A stretch of DNA of 64,000 nucleotides from Branchiostoma belcheri (taxonomy: Eukaryota > Chordata > Leptocardii > Amphioxiformes > Branchiostomatidae), in the NCBI RefSeq assembly GCF_001625305.1, contig NW_017804520.1:113214-177213 (forward strand), read 5' to 3'. This document shows, in pieces, positions 47,729 to 59,850 of the stretch. Made by a program: the position numbers and the translations under genes. The first letter of the stretch is position 1; the number at the start of each line of letters is the position of its first letter. The notes beneath the pieces are model-generated. The model saw only the letters and a list, made by a program, of their open reading frames with translations, searched no databases and was not told where the DNA came from.

Positions 47729-50700
47729 ATGGCGTGCATGCTGACCAGAATTACGTCCACGGCAAGTGCAGTGCGTGTTGGTATGGATGTTAAATTGTTA
47801 TTTGGCGTTCACGTACATTGTAGTTGGATATTACGTGATCTATTCACAGTCTACATTCACGAATACCGGTTCAATAAGTAACTAACGCAGGGCAGGCAAG
47901 GCAAGGGCACCGGCGGTGGGGGAGGGGGGCGAGCGGTCCACCAAAATCTGACCGGCCGTGCCGAACTGTCCTAATTTTAAGCCACAAAGTCACAAATATG
48001 ACCCATTGCCAGCACGTACTTAAAGCTTCCAAAATAGTCCTCAACCGTATATTGTAAACCTAAAATTGTGGCATTTAGGTATTTACAGCAATTTTGTATC
48101 GTTAAAGTTTATGCTATTTGCATCTTTAGATATGTATTGTTACCTGCTCGCCGTTTCTTAATCTTGATAATCTTAATAATACTGGCACAAAACCCTCTCG
48201 GGTATAGACGTCCAGAGGGAGGTCTTGGTGCACGGCTAAGAACGGCCGATGGTGGAAGTACTCATATCAAATATAAAAGTGAAAAAGAGTTCTGTACAAG
48301 GTGCCAAAAAATAAAGAAAAACTTTTTGACGTCTGCAAAACTCGTTTTAGACTGACTGTATATGTCAGCTTGTGAAAATTTGTATATGTAGAGTTAAAAA
48401 AGCCCACAGAGAGTACACCGCCAATTTCCTTGAAGAAAACATTAAAGACAACCCTAAGCTAAAGCATTCTGGAGTTATATAAAAGCACTAAAACACGACA
48501 ATACCAATATTGCAGCCATGAGGCATCATGGTGTGCTTACTTCAGACCCAAAGGAGAAGGTAGATGCCCTGGGTGATCAGTTTAGTTCTGTCTTCACAGA
48601 GGAGGACCTAACCAACATCCCATCCCTAGGGAGACCTGTGGCTCCGCACGCACCACCTCTCTACATATCGGTGAATGGTGTCGCTAAACAGCTTTCTAAG
48701 CTTAATCCAAACAAGGCCTCAGGCCCAGATGGACTCTCACCAAGATTATTAAAAATCACAGCAACCCAAATTGCACCTGTGTTACAGGTTATTTTTACGC
48801 AGTCACTAGACACCGGCGACGTCCCAGCAGATTGGAGAGCCGCTAATATTAGCCCCATCTTTAAGAAGGGAGATAAAACCTCACCTGTTAACTACAGGCC
48901 GGTGTCACTCACCTCTGTCTGTAGCAAAGTTTTGGAACATATTATACATAGCCATACCATGAGCCACCTTGACAAATATAATATATTATCTTCGACACAG
49001 CACGGTTTTCGTAGAGGACTATCATGCGAGAGTCAACTACTTTTGACAACCCATGACTTGGCTAGTACTCTAGACCTAAATAAGCAGGTCGACGCCATTG
49101 TGCTGGATTTCAGTAAAGCTTTTGATAAGGTCCCCCACAGTCGCTTACTGAATAAGCTCCAGCACTATGGCATTTCTGGCAAATTACTAACATGGCTGCA
49201 AGCTTTTCTCACTCAAAGAACCCAATCAGTTGTCCTTGATGGTGTGGCCTCTAAGCCCGCCAAGGTAGTGTCTGGAGTACCGCAAGGCACTGTTTTGGGT
49301 CCGCTTTTGTTTCTCCTTTATATCAATGATCTTCCGAGTGTTGTGACCTCTAGTGTGCGTTTGTTTGCCGATGACTGCCTGTTGTACCGGGTTATTGAAA
49401 AACCCTCAGATGCCCTTGATCTACAAAAAGATCTCGATGCACTGACCCGGTGGCAGGACACATGGCAAATGTCCTTCAACCCCTCAAAGTGCCACACACT
49501 TCATATTACTCGTAAGCGTAACCCGATTATTACACAATACCGATTATGTTCAGAAAATCTTACTAGAGTTAAAACCCATCCATATCTTGGAGTCCAACTA
49601 TCACAGGATATGAAATGGGACACACATATAAATTATGTCACTGGTAGAGCTAATAGGATACTGGCAGTCATCCGCCGTAACCTTTCGCACTGTCCTCTTC
49701 GTGTCAAATCTACATGCTACAGAACACTTGTACGCCCACACCTGGAGTACTGTGCGACTGTATGGGATCCCCACACCATCGGTGGTTCCCAGGCGTTGGA
49801 GCGAGTCCAACGAAGGGCGGCGCGAATGGCTGTTAGTGATTATGACTATACCAGCAGTGTTTCTGACATGCTAAAGCGCCTCCAGTGGCCGTTACTTGTT
49901 GACAGAAGGAGAACCGCTCGCTTGATATCTTTATATAAAATAGCTCATGGACATATTAATATTCAAATGGAACTATACCTCAAACCTGCCCATAGGCGTA
50001 CCAGAGGAAGTCATGAATATAAGTATCAAGCAATACCTGCCAAAACAGACTGTTTTAGATTTTCTTTTTTTCCAAGAACGATTAATGAGTGGAACAAGTT
50101 ACCGGGCCAGCTTGTAAAAGCCCAGACAGTGGAGGCCTTCAAGGCCGGGCTTCTGGCCGCGCAGCCATAGTCCGTCGCACCCCCCCCCCCTCTCAGTGAT
50201 ACCCCAGTAGGGGTGGTTAGAGAGTACTCAAGAAGTTCTAGTTCATGTAACATTGTTTATTAGAAAGGACCTTTTAGCTTGGGGACCTGACTTGCCCAAA
50301 TTGTGTCCACATTTTACTAAAAAAACACAGTAAAAACCAATCAGCTATATGGTACAAATTAAATATCAAGCTCATGTATTACTAAAAAGTACAAGTGGGG
50401 ACGTAGTTTAGCATATCACAGAAATGGATTCCCGGTGTGGGAATCACTGTAAGAATAAGGAGAGTAGAAACAGATAAAAACCCCTGGCCCCGGGCGGGGA
50501 TCGAACCCACAACCCCCGGGCACCAGCTTACAATCCGACGCTCCTACCGAATTAGCTAAAAGGTCTAGACCTGTCAGACGGGTCAGTTGGTAGTGCCTAC
50601 GAACCTCCCACTGTTACAACTGTTTCAATGATTCAGTCTACTAAACCACAGAAATACAAAGCTGGCATTGTGAAATCGTGGCAGTACATAGTACATGCAG

Positions 50701-53700
50701 GATTTTATGAATTGGCACTGAATACGTATGTACTTAGTACTTCAGTCCTGGAGCTTCTGTAGCCTGCAGCTGGGTGCCCGGCTCTGTGTTGTCGCTAACT
50801 ACCATGGACTAACCAGGCCTAGAGCCAGGCCAGAGCCTCAGAGGATGTGATCTTTTTTTTTAGGGCGACAGGTGAAAATCAATGCACGCGCGGATGTCAT
50901 CCATAAAAGTCAGTGTGGCCTAATACAGAATAATGACTTTTTTCTCACCCCTTCTGACATTGCTCTTGACCCTATTTTTCAGTCTGCCCCAGTCTGGACT
51001 ACAGATGGACACAGGTCCGCTACAGGAAGACCATCAACACACGCTCTAAGAAACACATCTCAATAGTCAAGGCAAAGCTGTTAGCAGTAACCAAATGGAA
51101 GGCACCACGAGACAGCAGAACCACACTGGCTGAGAAGTGTGGGCTGAATCTGGAAAGGATGCAACAGACCATTTTACAGGTCAAGACTTTATGATATAAA
51201 TTCTAGGGCAATCATTCTACCATGTCCAACATGGACATATATTGTTATGCTTAAACAACATTTTTCTGACAATAGCCAGGTTACCATTTAACCTACAAGT
51301 CCTACATCCTACTGTATTGTTGTTGTTGTTTTTGTTGTCTCTATTCTTCCGCTCATCTCAGTCGGATGCTAGTCTCATGTGCATTTCATCTTCCTTCTAG
51401 TGTGCATTTGTTCTCTCTGTGCTGATCTCTTGTTACTGTATTTGCAGAGAGGATGTAGGACTCGGGAGCTATACAGTAATAGGTTTGGTAACCAGGCTAG
51501 CATTTGAAACAGTTGCAGTGTATTTAATTTCAGTTTTCATAAACTGATTGATTGATTGATTGATTGATTGATTTTGGAGTTAGTTAAAAGGAGAAGAAGA
51601 AGAATGCATATAGGGCAGAAGCCATCTCCATTTCAATAGCCCTTGAGCCACACAGTAGTACAATCACTACTGCAAGGGGCTAGTCCACTGGTACAGTCAC
51701 TGTGGTAGTACTAGTGGTGTGTGTTTATCTCCCTTACTCTTTCTCAATTGTTGAGCTAAACAGAGAAAGTAGTATGTACAATTTTTAAAGTCTTTGGTAT
51801 GACTCAGTGCGTGAGGGATCAAACTCAAGTTACCTTAATACTGAATGGAACACTACCCACAAAATTTATTTGGGTGCACCATATAAAATAAAACATAGAG
51901 ATCTTCATGCTCCTCTTCTAAGCTTGAATCTGAAATGGGAGCTACCTTCAAAATCTTACATGAGAACTACAACAAAGATTTTATTATTTTTCTGACGCTT
52001 AGATGCCAAGAATATCCTGCATACTATTATTCAATATGTACAAAAATACCTACAAAAATATTTGTGCACCCACAGAAAATAATTGGGTGCACAGCACCAA
52101 TTTTGGGTGCACTAAGGTGCACATGCACCCAGTATTTCCAGCCCTGTTAGGATAGAATGGACAAAACCTCTGGTCACAGGGGATTTTGTAAATATCTTCC
52201 TATGTCTACATTTAATTTATGACTATGGATTGTCATCTTTGTAATGAATACTATGATTTTTTCTTTCAGGAAAACCCACTAAGAGACTTGATGGCACAGG
52301 AGGCCCAGACTGTGTTGGAGACTAGCGGCATGGTGGCAGTACTACACAGCAGTGACATGACTGGTCCTGACCGGAGGGTTTTCTGTGCCAAACTGAAAGA
52401 AAGTGACATCACTGTACGGTTCTGGTCCAATACTGTTGCCGGTAAGACTTTATTTTATTTTTTTTATTCCAACATTTAATGACTAGACATGGTGACGGCA
52501 CACTCAACTTATTTTATACCGTCACCAACGCAGAGGACGAATACAGGACAGGACAATACTCATTTTCACTTGAGTATTAAGTGAGTAAGGTCGTGTAAAG
52601 TGCCTTTCCCAAGGGCACAATATTGGTGGCATGTCAGGACTCGAAACCGGGACCTCAGGGTTCCAAGTCGAGTACTTTGCCGTGACGCCACACGACCCCA
52701 ACAAGACTTTATTACCAAGAAGGTCCAGAATATGTTTTCAGCTACTCTCCAAGCAGAGGTTTGGGTTTTGGCTTATTTTTGGTTTTTATATCTTAGTGTT
52801 TAAAAGCTTTTTTATCAGGCTTTCTTTTTTGCACTTGTTTCTTTTAATACCACGGTCACACCGTGGTAAAATCTGGGCTGCAAAGTTCCCACGTGTCATA
52901 GAACCCGAACTGTGTTATAGGCCAAAATAGCGTCTTGTAACCCAATACTTTTTAGAACGCGCCTAGCAATGGGAAAGAATACCATGGTGACAGACCGCCG
53001 TGTACCATCGCAAAAAACAAAGTCTGTTAGAAAAGCCTAAAAACACGCCAAAAATAAGCTGCCAAAACCCAAACCTCTGCTTGGAGAGTAGTTTTTGGAA
53101 ACGATCATGTGTATGTCTCTCTGTATGTCAACAGGATAACTTAAGAAGGCTTTCCAGTAGATGGATTTTCTTGATATTTGTTAGGTGGGTACATGCAGGT
53201 CTTGATGAGACGTGTATGCCCAGGGCACCTCATAGAAATCCTTAGAGTTAGACCTGAGGCCACACCAATTTAATTTGTTGCTTCTCGGATCGCCTTGTCC
53301 ATTTTTTTCTGATTTGCAAAAAAGAAATTTACTGCAAAATGCTCAATGGCCCCAACGGTTAAAAAAGGTCTTCCTAGTTCTTAAGTTTTTCAATGTAACA
53401 ATGCAATTTTGGGGAACGGGTTTTCTGCGCGTGAAGAATTTGCGCGTGAAAAACTTGCGTGTGAAAAATTTGCGCGTGCAAAATAAAAGTCTTAGAAATA
53501 TGTTAGAAAATATGCAGTACCAAATTCTTAGGCAGGAAAATGTTGTCCTCTGGTATAATTTTCCCTCTGTTAGCCAAAATTTTTGTTTCAAAATGTTGGT
53601 CCCTTGGGAATAAGCTAATTTGCATAATTTCCATAAAACCTGACCTTTTGAAAATCACTTGAATTTGTAAGAAATACATGGAAAAGTTACTAGTATGAGG

Positions 53701-56350
53701 TTTAGAATGGTAAAATGTAACAATCTGAAGCTTTTCTCCATTCTAGAAGTTTGATTTCATGCTTTCTTAAACAAATTTCTTTCACGCGCAAATTTCAACC
53801 TTTTTTGCGCGTGAAAACTTTACCTTTCAAAATAACCTGAAATCACAAAAAAATGGACAAAACAAGGGTATGTAGTCTAGAATGCAAGCAAAATGATGTT
53901 AGATTTTTATTTTCTTGTCTTTTTTCCAACTTTTAAGCTTAAAACAGCAAAAAGTTTTCAAATCTCTTGGGAGTCAGCTAATTTGCATATCTTCACGCGC
54001 AGATTCTTCACGCGCAAGTTTTTCACGAGCACAAAACCCCATCTCCAATTTTGTTTCATTACAAGTTCAAATTCTATTGTTTTAATTATAAACCAGCCAG
54101 TGGTATGTTCACTTCATGGCTCATGTTGTAACATTTCCGGCCTGTTTTTTTTTTTTCGCCCTGTTGCTCCTGATTTTTTTCCGAAAAAGTCCGAGAAACA
54201 ACAAAATTAAATTGGTGTGGCCCTAATATCCATGTATGTACCTCATGGTATTTATCTCTCGACCTACTTATATCAGTAGTCCAGTGATTCTTGCATCCTG
54301 TTTTGATCAGTTTGTAAAACTGACCTTCAGCACAACACTAAAATAGCCGTGCAGGCTCTTGGTTGAACTGGTTAGGCCAAAATGTTGTGTTTCCTGTTTC
54401 AGTTCTTAAAGAAATTAGGGTCGGTAGACTTTGGTGATCTCTAGTAATTCAAGTTATGCAATACAGTTAACAGGTAACACAGTACAACTTGCCTTTCAAT
54501 TTTTAACGTCAATGTTGGAAAACTGATTGTACTACGTACCTTCACTCAGATGCCAAATCATGGAGCTACACATTTATGTCCCTTGCAGGGTCCACACCAG
54601 AAAAGACTCAGGGGTCAGCAGTTTTTTTCTAATTTATAAGGTCCGTCGGGAAAAACAGGAAACACAACACTTTTTTTACAAGGCCCCATATAATCATATG
54701 CATACATCAGACACATTGTGTGAATGCCACAGAGCCCTGCATGTCTTGAACCAACACTTTAGACTGTTTAGTCTATGTAATTCCTGTTACAAATAATTTT
54801 TTTTCCAGGCCTTGCTGTACAAAACACCCCGTACAGTACCTTGACTACATTGATGGTTGGGAAGAACCTGTACGCACACAGCCTGAAGCCCCAGGTTACA
54901 CAACTACTGAAGGTCTTAAAGGTCACACCCCAAGTTAACTTAATAGGTAAGTACCCCAACTAACCCACATTACTTTCTAAATTATTTACCCATGGAACCC
55001 TAGCATAAATGAATATGTTTCACTGCTGGTTAGTATTCTAGGATGTTTTCTTTAGCTAGATTAGCTGCTGTAAAAATAAAGTACAAGTCTGTTTGAGCCA
55101 CATCTATCTAGCATGTAGCATCCAGACCCTCTACATCTCTGTCCCTTTTCCTGGAGTAAAAGGAAAACCAGATTTGCTGTTGATTTGTTTCCTTGTCATA
55201 TTTTGATGATATGAGAAGAGTAAATGTTGATACTATTAGATAAACCCTTCCAACACCATATTCTGCACAAGAATCATAATGGAATTTGTAGGAAATCACT
55301 AATCAAAAGATTTTGTGCGCCTTTTAGTTCGATAAAATACTATGATAGCTTTAGTGGATGCTTTAAAGAATAGTTTGAAGAAAATAGTCAGCATTATGCT
55401 AAGAAAAGAAATGATGCACCTGTGTATTAAGTCTGTTGTGTAGCATCCGTTAGGCCACACTGACTTAATTTTATGGATGACATCCGCACGTGCATTGATT
55501 TTTGCCTGTTCTCAAAAAAAAATCACGTCCACCGAGGCTCTGTCCTGGCTCTAGGCCTGAGTAGTCCATGGTAGTTAGCAACAATACGGAGCCGGGTACC
55601 CAGGCTACCAAAGCTCCAAGACTCAAGAACTCAGTACATGCCTACAGTGCCGATTCATAAATGCCGCAAGAAGCTGGCTTGTGCTGGCTTGTCGCATACA
55701 TGTACGTACGCTAATTCACAATACAAGCTTTGTATTTCTGTGCTTTAGTAGCATTTTTATTTTTGGCCAGAATTTTTTTATTCGTCCGCGCGCACTAGAG
55801 GATGTCATCCATAAGATATTAAAGTCGGTGTGGCCTAATGTTTATTCAGAGTAATTACAAATGAAAGTCATGTTATACAGGCATTACTGCTGGAATTTCA
55901 TGTAGAATCATGATTGTAAAAATGGATGAAATAGCACTAAACTTTGGCTGCTGATTGAAGTGCCTGGGTTAAGAATATTACTATTTGACCCTATCTTAAT
56001 AGAACAGTGTTGCAATTGTCTGGCAATAAGTGACCAGAAAATGCCTGCACAGTTATACTTCACCAAAATACTTAAGATCTACAGCGTCCACTGTTTTCAG
56101 AGTTTTCCCATTGACTACAAGGATTGCACAACAAGTGTCCTTTGGTGGTACTCTGATGAAGACTCTGGCCTCCTTGTTCTCTGACTTAGCCTTGTCAATC
56201 TCAGTGTCTCTGTCTGCCATCAGTTTGGCTCTTGCTTGCTGGAGTGGACGTGGCAAGTGTTCGTGTACCGCATACCCCTTCTTCTTGTCTGCCTGTAGTT
56301 TCCTCCATGTGCTGAGGATCAGTTCCCTGTGTTGTAGAGTCACCAGTCGC

Positions 56351-56423
<73 letters not shown>

Positions 56424-56997
56424 CCAACCAACCAATCAATCAATCAATCAATTAACCAACCAACCAATCAATCAATCAATCAATTAAATAGTTTATTTGT
56501 AACCAGCATGGCAGGGTTGGGTTGACTCCCTGTACGTAGGACGAGACATATATTATAATTTATACTGCAATGTATGCTGGTTTTGTAGGATTACAAATGG
56601 TATATAACTGTATACCGGTAGTTATGGAAGATGATAAGGATTAACAACCATATTTAAACCATTTTTGAATCTACACTATGTTACTGTCCAAGAAGCTTTA
56701 TACTGTACCTCCCAATGATCCATCTATAGAAAACCCTGCACCTGGATAGAATGAGTAGTATAATGTTTCTGTTCTATGTCTTATTCAGGAGGACTTGTTG
56801 ATGGCCTATTGATGTCCAAGTCAGACATGGAACACTATGCCCAGCTGCCGTCCATGGAACAGTGCCGTGGTGAAGTGGTGTCAATCCTGTCTGCTGAAGC
56901 TGGTCAGACTAGCCAGCTGTTACTGTCTCCTCTACAACAACTGTCCAGTCATCTACAGCAGATCTCCAGTACAGAAGACATCCATCATACGCAGTAG
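47729..56997 (+). CDS. MRPL10: Mitochondrial ribosomal protein L10 (uL10m)
   Basis: Five coding exons, 47729-47780, 50983-51179, 52270-52441, 54809-54946 and 56789-56997, all GT-AG with matching phases, give 255 residues; human MRPL10 is of similar size. The start is inferred from a basic, hydroxylated leader (MACMLTRITSTASAVRV) typical of a mitochondrial presequence, preceded by ACAAA and ending with a donor of the needed phase. Family features are the N-terminal 'KKHISIVKAKLLAVTKW', 'LRDLMAQEAQTVLETSGMVA', the 'LMVGKNLYAHS' segment and the 'NLIGGLVDGLLMSKSDMEHY' block. Role: stalk-base protein of the large mitoribosomal subunit that carries L7/L12 copies. AATAAA is at 57146-57151. Intron 1 (3.2 kb) contains a CR1-like element. 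Confidence 0.88.
48385..50240 (+). mobile_element. CR1/L2-type non-LTR retrotransposon, 5' truncated
   Basis: It lies in intron 1 of MRPL10 in the same orientation. RT sequence is preceded by a short upstream stretch in another register ('AHREYTANFLEENIKDNPKL') and followed by a short 3' UTR with a C run and 'gtaggggtggttagagagta'. No endonuclease domain remains. Confidence 0.85.
48467..50170 (+). pseudogene. CR1-like reverse transcriptase
   Basis: Open from about 48467 (first ATG 48518) to TAG 50168-50170. RT blocks: 'KASGPDGLSPRLLK', 'VNYRPVSLTSVCSKVLE', 'IVLDFSKAFDKVPH', 'SGVPQGTVLGPLLFLLYIND', catalytic 'FADD' at about 49366-49377, 'YLGVQLSQDMKW', then the C-terminal 'FPRTINEWNKLP' typical of Jockey-superfamily elements. 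A frameshift near 48460 separates it from the upstream register. The RT is otherwise intact, which suggests a fairly recent insertion. Confidence 0.9.
50478..50575 (-). repeat. tRNA-derived SINE head
   Basis: On the - strand a tRNA-like fold can be read: A box TTAGCTAATTCGGTAGGAGC, an anticodon-like loop TTGTAAG, and B box GGGTTCGATCCCC. The long, poorly paired middle argues for a SINE or pseudogene and not for a working tRNA. It lies in MRPL10 intron 1. Confidence 0.55.
50680..50921. mobile_element. Harbinger-like MITE, family C, partial
   Basis: It carries 'gctaactaccatggactaac' (inverse of the family interior) and ends GATGTCATCCATAAAAGTCA then GTGTGGCC and TAA. It ends 61 bp before MRPL10 exon 50983-51179. 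Confidence 0.5.
51545..51572. repeat. TTGA microsatellite
   Basis: Seven TGAT units in MRPL10 intron 2. Confidence 0.85.
51860..52146. mobile_element. hAT-like MITE, gtgcac family, partial
   Basis: Shares 'gggtgcaccatataaa' and 'tgcacatgcacccagtattt' with 9973-10378 and ends in 'ccagccctg'. The left terminus is missing. Confidence 0.5.
52535..52700 (-). repeat. tRNA-derived SINE, family S
   Basis: Same body as 16527-16665, with 'cgtgacgccacacgaccc' preserving the inverse of an A box. It is in MRPL10 intron 3. Confidence 0.5.
52742..53091. mobile_element. MITE with ~35-bp inverted ends
   Basis: Ends ctactctccaagcagaggtt and aacctctgcttggagagtag, continuing through tgggttttggc. It is inserted into a fragment of the family F element (aagaaggtccagaatatgtt before, gtcaacaggataacttaaga after). 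The last part of the ends resembles the MITE at 38025-38726. Confidence 0.65.
53258..54222. mobile_element. Tourist-like MITE, family A, with a nested element
   Basis: Outer termini GGCCACACCAATTTAATTTG and AAATTAAATTGGTGTGGCC. A nested element of about 630 bp (about 53408-54040) has ends with repeated GCGCGTGAA blocks (tgcgcgtgaagaatttgcgc at the left and its inverse at 53990-54030). A further pair of such blocks is at 53782-53812. Confidence 0.6.
54375..54685. mobile_element. Harbinger-like MITE, family E
   Basis: Starts after TTA with GGCCAAAATGTTGTGTTTCC and ends GGAAACACAACACTTTTTTT then AAGGCC. The right target duplication is decayed. It is in MRPL10 intron 3. Confidence 0.6.
55453..55835. 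mobile_element. Harbinger-like MITE, family C
   Basis: GGCCACACTGACTTAATTTT and inverse GGTGTGGCC termini with ATGGATGACATCC paired to GGATGTCATCCAT; flanks TTA and TAA. It is in MRPL10 intron 4. Confidence 0.65.
56053..56355 (-). pseudogene. Coding fragment, probably from a retroelement
   Basis: A 100-codon frame on the - strand reads 'HRELILSTWRKLQADKKKGY', 'EHLPRPLQQARAKLMADRD' and 'VFIRVPPKDTCCAILVVNGK', ending 'VDLKYFGEV'. The pattern resembles the nucleic-acid-binding domain found in ORF1 or N-terminal parts of non-LTR elements, but the assignment is not firm. It lies in MRPL10 intron 4 and begins directly at a tetranucleotide repeat. Confidence 0.45.
56351..56487. repeat. CAAT microsatellite
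   Basis: More than thirty CAAT units with a few CCAA and TTAA variants, in MRPL10 intron 4. Confidence 0.95.
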
Positions 56998-57351
56998 CAT
57001 CACCAGTATCACTCATCATTCATTATAAACCAGAAGTTTATTGCGCATTCGTGCCCGGAGGCTAATTTCAACTCATAAACATACAACAATATTGAAACAG
57101 ATTATACAATAACTAATATCTACATAATGAAAAAAAAAATAGTTGAATAAAACAATAGCTATGTCTAAACCTATATCTGAAGGGTTTGACTTCTCTTTTG
57201 TAAACCATGGAAGACGTAATGTCCCACCTTTTTCAAAATTAGTGGGTTTTGGGAAGTTAAAAGAAGAATAGTTTTTTCTTTGTCTGTAAGTTTAGTAAAA
57301 TTGGGATAAATTGTAGAAGTTTGAATAGTCAACTCGTTTGGAGCATTGTAA

Positions 57352-57758
57352 GGCCACACTGATTAAATTTTATGGATGACGTTCACACACGCATTGATTT
57401 TCGCCTGTTGTAAAAAAAATCACGTCCTCCGAGGTTCTGGCCTGGGTGACATCCTCTGTAGCCCATGGTCGCTAGCGACAATAGGGAGCTGGTGGTAACT
57501 ACGGCACCCAGGCTGTGGAGGTTCCACAGAACTCCAGAATTCAGTACAGTAGCACTGTGCAGACTCATAAATGCTGCAAAAGGCCAGCTTGAGCCGGCTT
57601 GCCTTAAAGGCCATTATGTACTAACGTAAATTCACAAAAGCTTTGTATTCCTGTGGTTTAGCAGCATTTTTTTGGCTGGAATTTTCTTTATTTACTTGTG
57701 TGCACTAGTTTTGGGGATCTTCAGAGGATGTCATCCATGAAATGAAGTCAGTGTGGCC
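57352..57758. mobile_element. Harbinger-like MITE, family C
   Basis: GGCCACACTGATTAAATTTT and TCAGTGTGGCC termini with ATGGATGAC and GATGTCATCCAT inside; flanks TAA and GTA. It lies just downstream of the MRPL10 3' end. Confidence 0.65.
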
Positions 57759-58549
57759 GTAGTTAGGACAAGCTAGACCAGAAAAAAGTACACTCAGTGT
57801 AAAATCTCAACTGCTCACCTTCTCAACAGAGGTGTGAAAAGTACCAATGTTTCACAGTCATTGTAGTAGAACTACTTCACATTCTATTATTTGTTATTGA
57901 ATTTTTTCAGGAAAGGTATTAAGTGACAGGTATTTTTGTTGTTTGCATATTAGGTACTTTGGTAAATAAAACAATGCACAAATATGATTGTTAAATTTTA
58001 GCTGTATTTGTCAAAGTTCAAACTGTTTCTCAAGATGCTATATGTTTTACACTGTTTTTTTTTAAGATTATTAAACAAGTGTCCATAGGCAATTCTCTGT
58101 GAAGCTTTATATTTTGCAGGATGGGAACTGCAAATCTGCAATTGAGTTGAGAATATGATCAAATGAAATAATAAAAAACGCTTATTAGAAAAATCCAGCC
58201 AACCAATAAAAATTGTAAAACCCAAACCGTTTCCCATTGACGCCGTACTTTATAGCGCCCCTTATTTGAAAAGCCAATGCCGGCTATCTGTATATGCAAA
58301 TGTGGCTCTTATGATTTGCATAATTGCAGTGAAAAATGTATAACTAGTCAGTTTGGACGGTTAACATGATTTGGCAAATGTATGTCAGAGGTCGTGCTTG
58401 CATATAACCAACAATATCATACCTTGTCCAGGCCAGATAATCAGGATTTCATAAGTGTGTTGCATGTTACTAGGTAGGAGCTACATGTATGTAAATAATT
58501 TGTATGAAAATTTTGATTATGAGCAGGATTGTAAATATAAACCAAACAG

Positions 58550-58990
58550 GTGGTCATCACCATGCACAAGTACGAAGGCACTAAACATGTCATGGAGGTA
58601 AGCGATCGCCGAATTCTAGTTTGTTTTTGATTTGTTATTCTGCACACGGCATGTCCGTTTGTACAACCGATGCAAATGTAAAGTTCAAAAGTTCAAGGAC
58701 AGCCACTTTGTTGAACTGGTTCAGGGTTCAGTGCGTGAAATCTGGCTGGGAACATGCTGGCGAATATTCTACGCAAAACCGCGGGAGTCGCCGGTCTTCG
58801 GGGGCCTAAACTCTCCCAAGTTTCATTCGGAAGGCTACCGAAGTACTCTAGTGCGGTTTCAACAAGCCGAAGGTAGGCCCTTACACATAAACTGTGAACT
58901 TTGCTCTTGCCCGGAGTCGCCATCACCTGGCTCCTTTCGTACTCTTTATTGTGTCATATCCGACAGGTGGCTGACAAGTACGACTTCTAG
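58550..58990 (+). other. Two orphan candidate exons
   Basis: 58550-58597 (acceptor aaccaaacag, donor GTAAGC) encodes VVITMHKYEGTKHVME; 58967-58990 (acceptor ccgacag) encodes VADKYDF and a stop. Both are phase 0 and join cleanly. No upstream partner exon is recognised between 57000 and 58550, and no family is recognised. They could be the last exons of an unseen gene or chance. Confidence 0.3.
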
Positions 58991-59489
58991 AGCCTCGTCC
59001 TATCCCCCAAACAGCGTGTCCTTGACGAGAAAAGCTTTAAGTTAGCAAAGCGAGCTTTCTTCGCCCCTCTCATGTTTTTCAGTTTTAAAAGATATCTTAA
59101 GATTCTGCCGTACGTTGAACTAAATCAATATTATCTATATTTCATCCAAATATTAGCGCTGTACATTCAATCGTTAGGGAGTGGGAACAACGTTTTTAAG
59201 AAAAGGGGTGTAATTTGAATTTTAAAAAAACGTCATGAAATTTTGCATAAATTATTGTACCAAGGTACTTGTACAAAAAAATCAAGAGCCATGTACACAT
59301 CGCCAAATAGGTATCTATTCCCACTGCGCACCCATTGGATCATCCGTATGAGTTATGGGGTCCGCGCCGGAGTCAGGTTCACAATGAAAGAAAGGTAAAG
59401 AGAACTGCAATTCTGAATGAAGTCGCTAGTGGGCAAAAGGGACCTTATCATTTGTATTAACGCATGAACACAAACACACACACACTGAA

Positions 59490-59850
59490 AAAGGCATATA
59501 ACCCACTGGGTTATATGGAACGCTGCGTCTTGTCCTCTCTCTTGATGTCCCTGGCGATAGCAGCCAAAATAGCCTTGAACCTGAGGAATATAGCAGACAT
59601 TTTGGTGAACTGTAGAGTTAGAAGGTCTTCGTCTATGAAACAACTTGAAGCAGTCAAGTTTCCCATGCACAGAGATTCAAGAGCATTTTTCTTTTTATCG
59701 TCACTGTAAAAACCATTTTGTTATACGGTGGTGAAACATGGCCCTTAGTAAGTCTTTTAAGAAAAAATTAATAGATGCTGCAAACGAATGTTTAGAATAA
59801 GCCTGGCGTGGAGAAAAACTCGCTCCTGAGTAGCTGGACTAAGGTTTAGT
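59490..59850 (+). pseudogene. Non-LTR reverse transcriptase relic
   Basis: Broken frames give 'RVRRSSSMKQLEAVKF' and then 'KPFCYTVVKHGPL'-type sequence resembling the LLYGCETW-like motif after the RT palm of non-LTR elements. Several stops. The surroundings 58991-59490 show nothing supportable. Confidence 0.4.

Noticed and set aside
50478..50575. Functional tRNA-Thr gene
   Set aside because: The A and B boxes are there, but the anticodon and acceptor arms do not pair well and the body continues as a SINE.
56030..56455. 141-codon + strand frame
   Set aside because: Antisense shadow of the - strand coding relic that then runs into the CAAT microsatellite (NQSINQSI).
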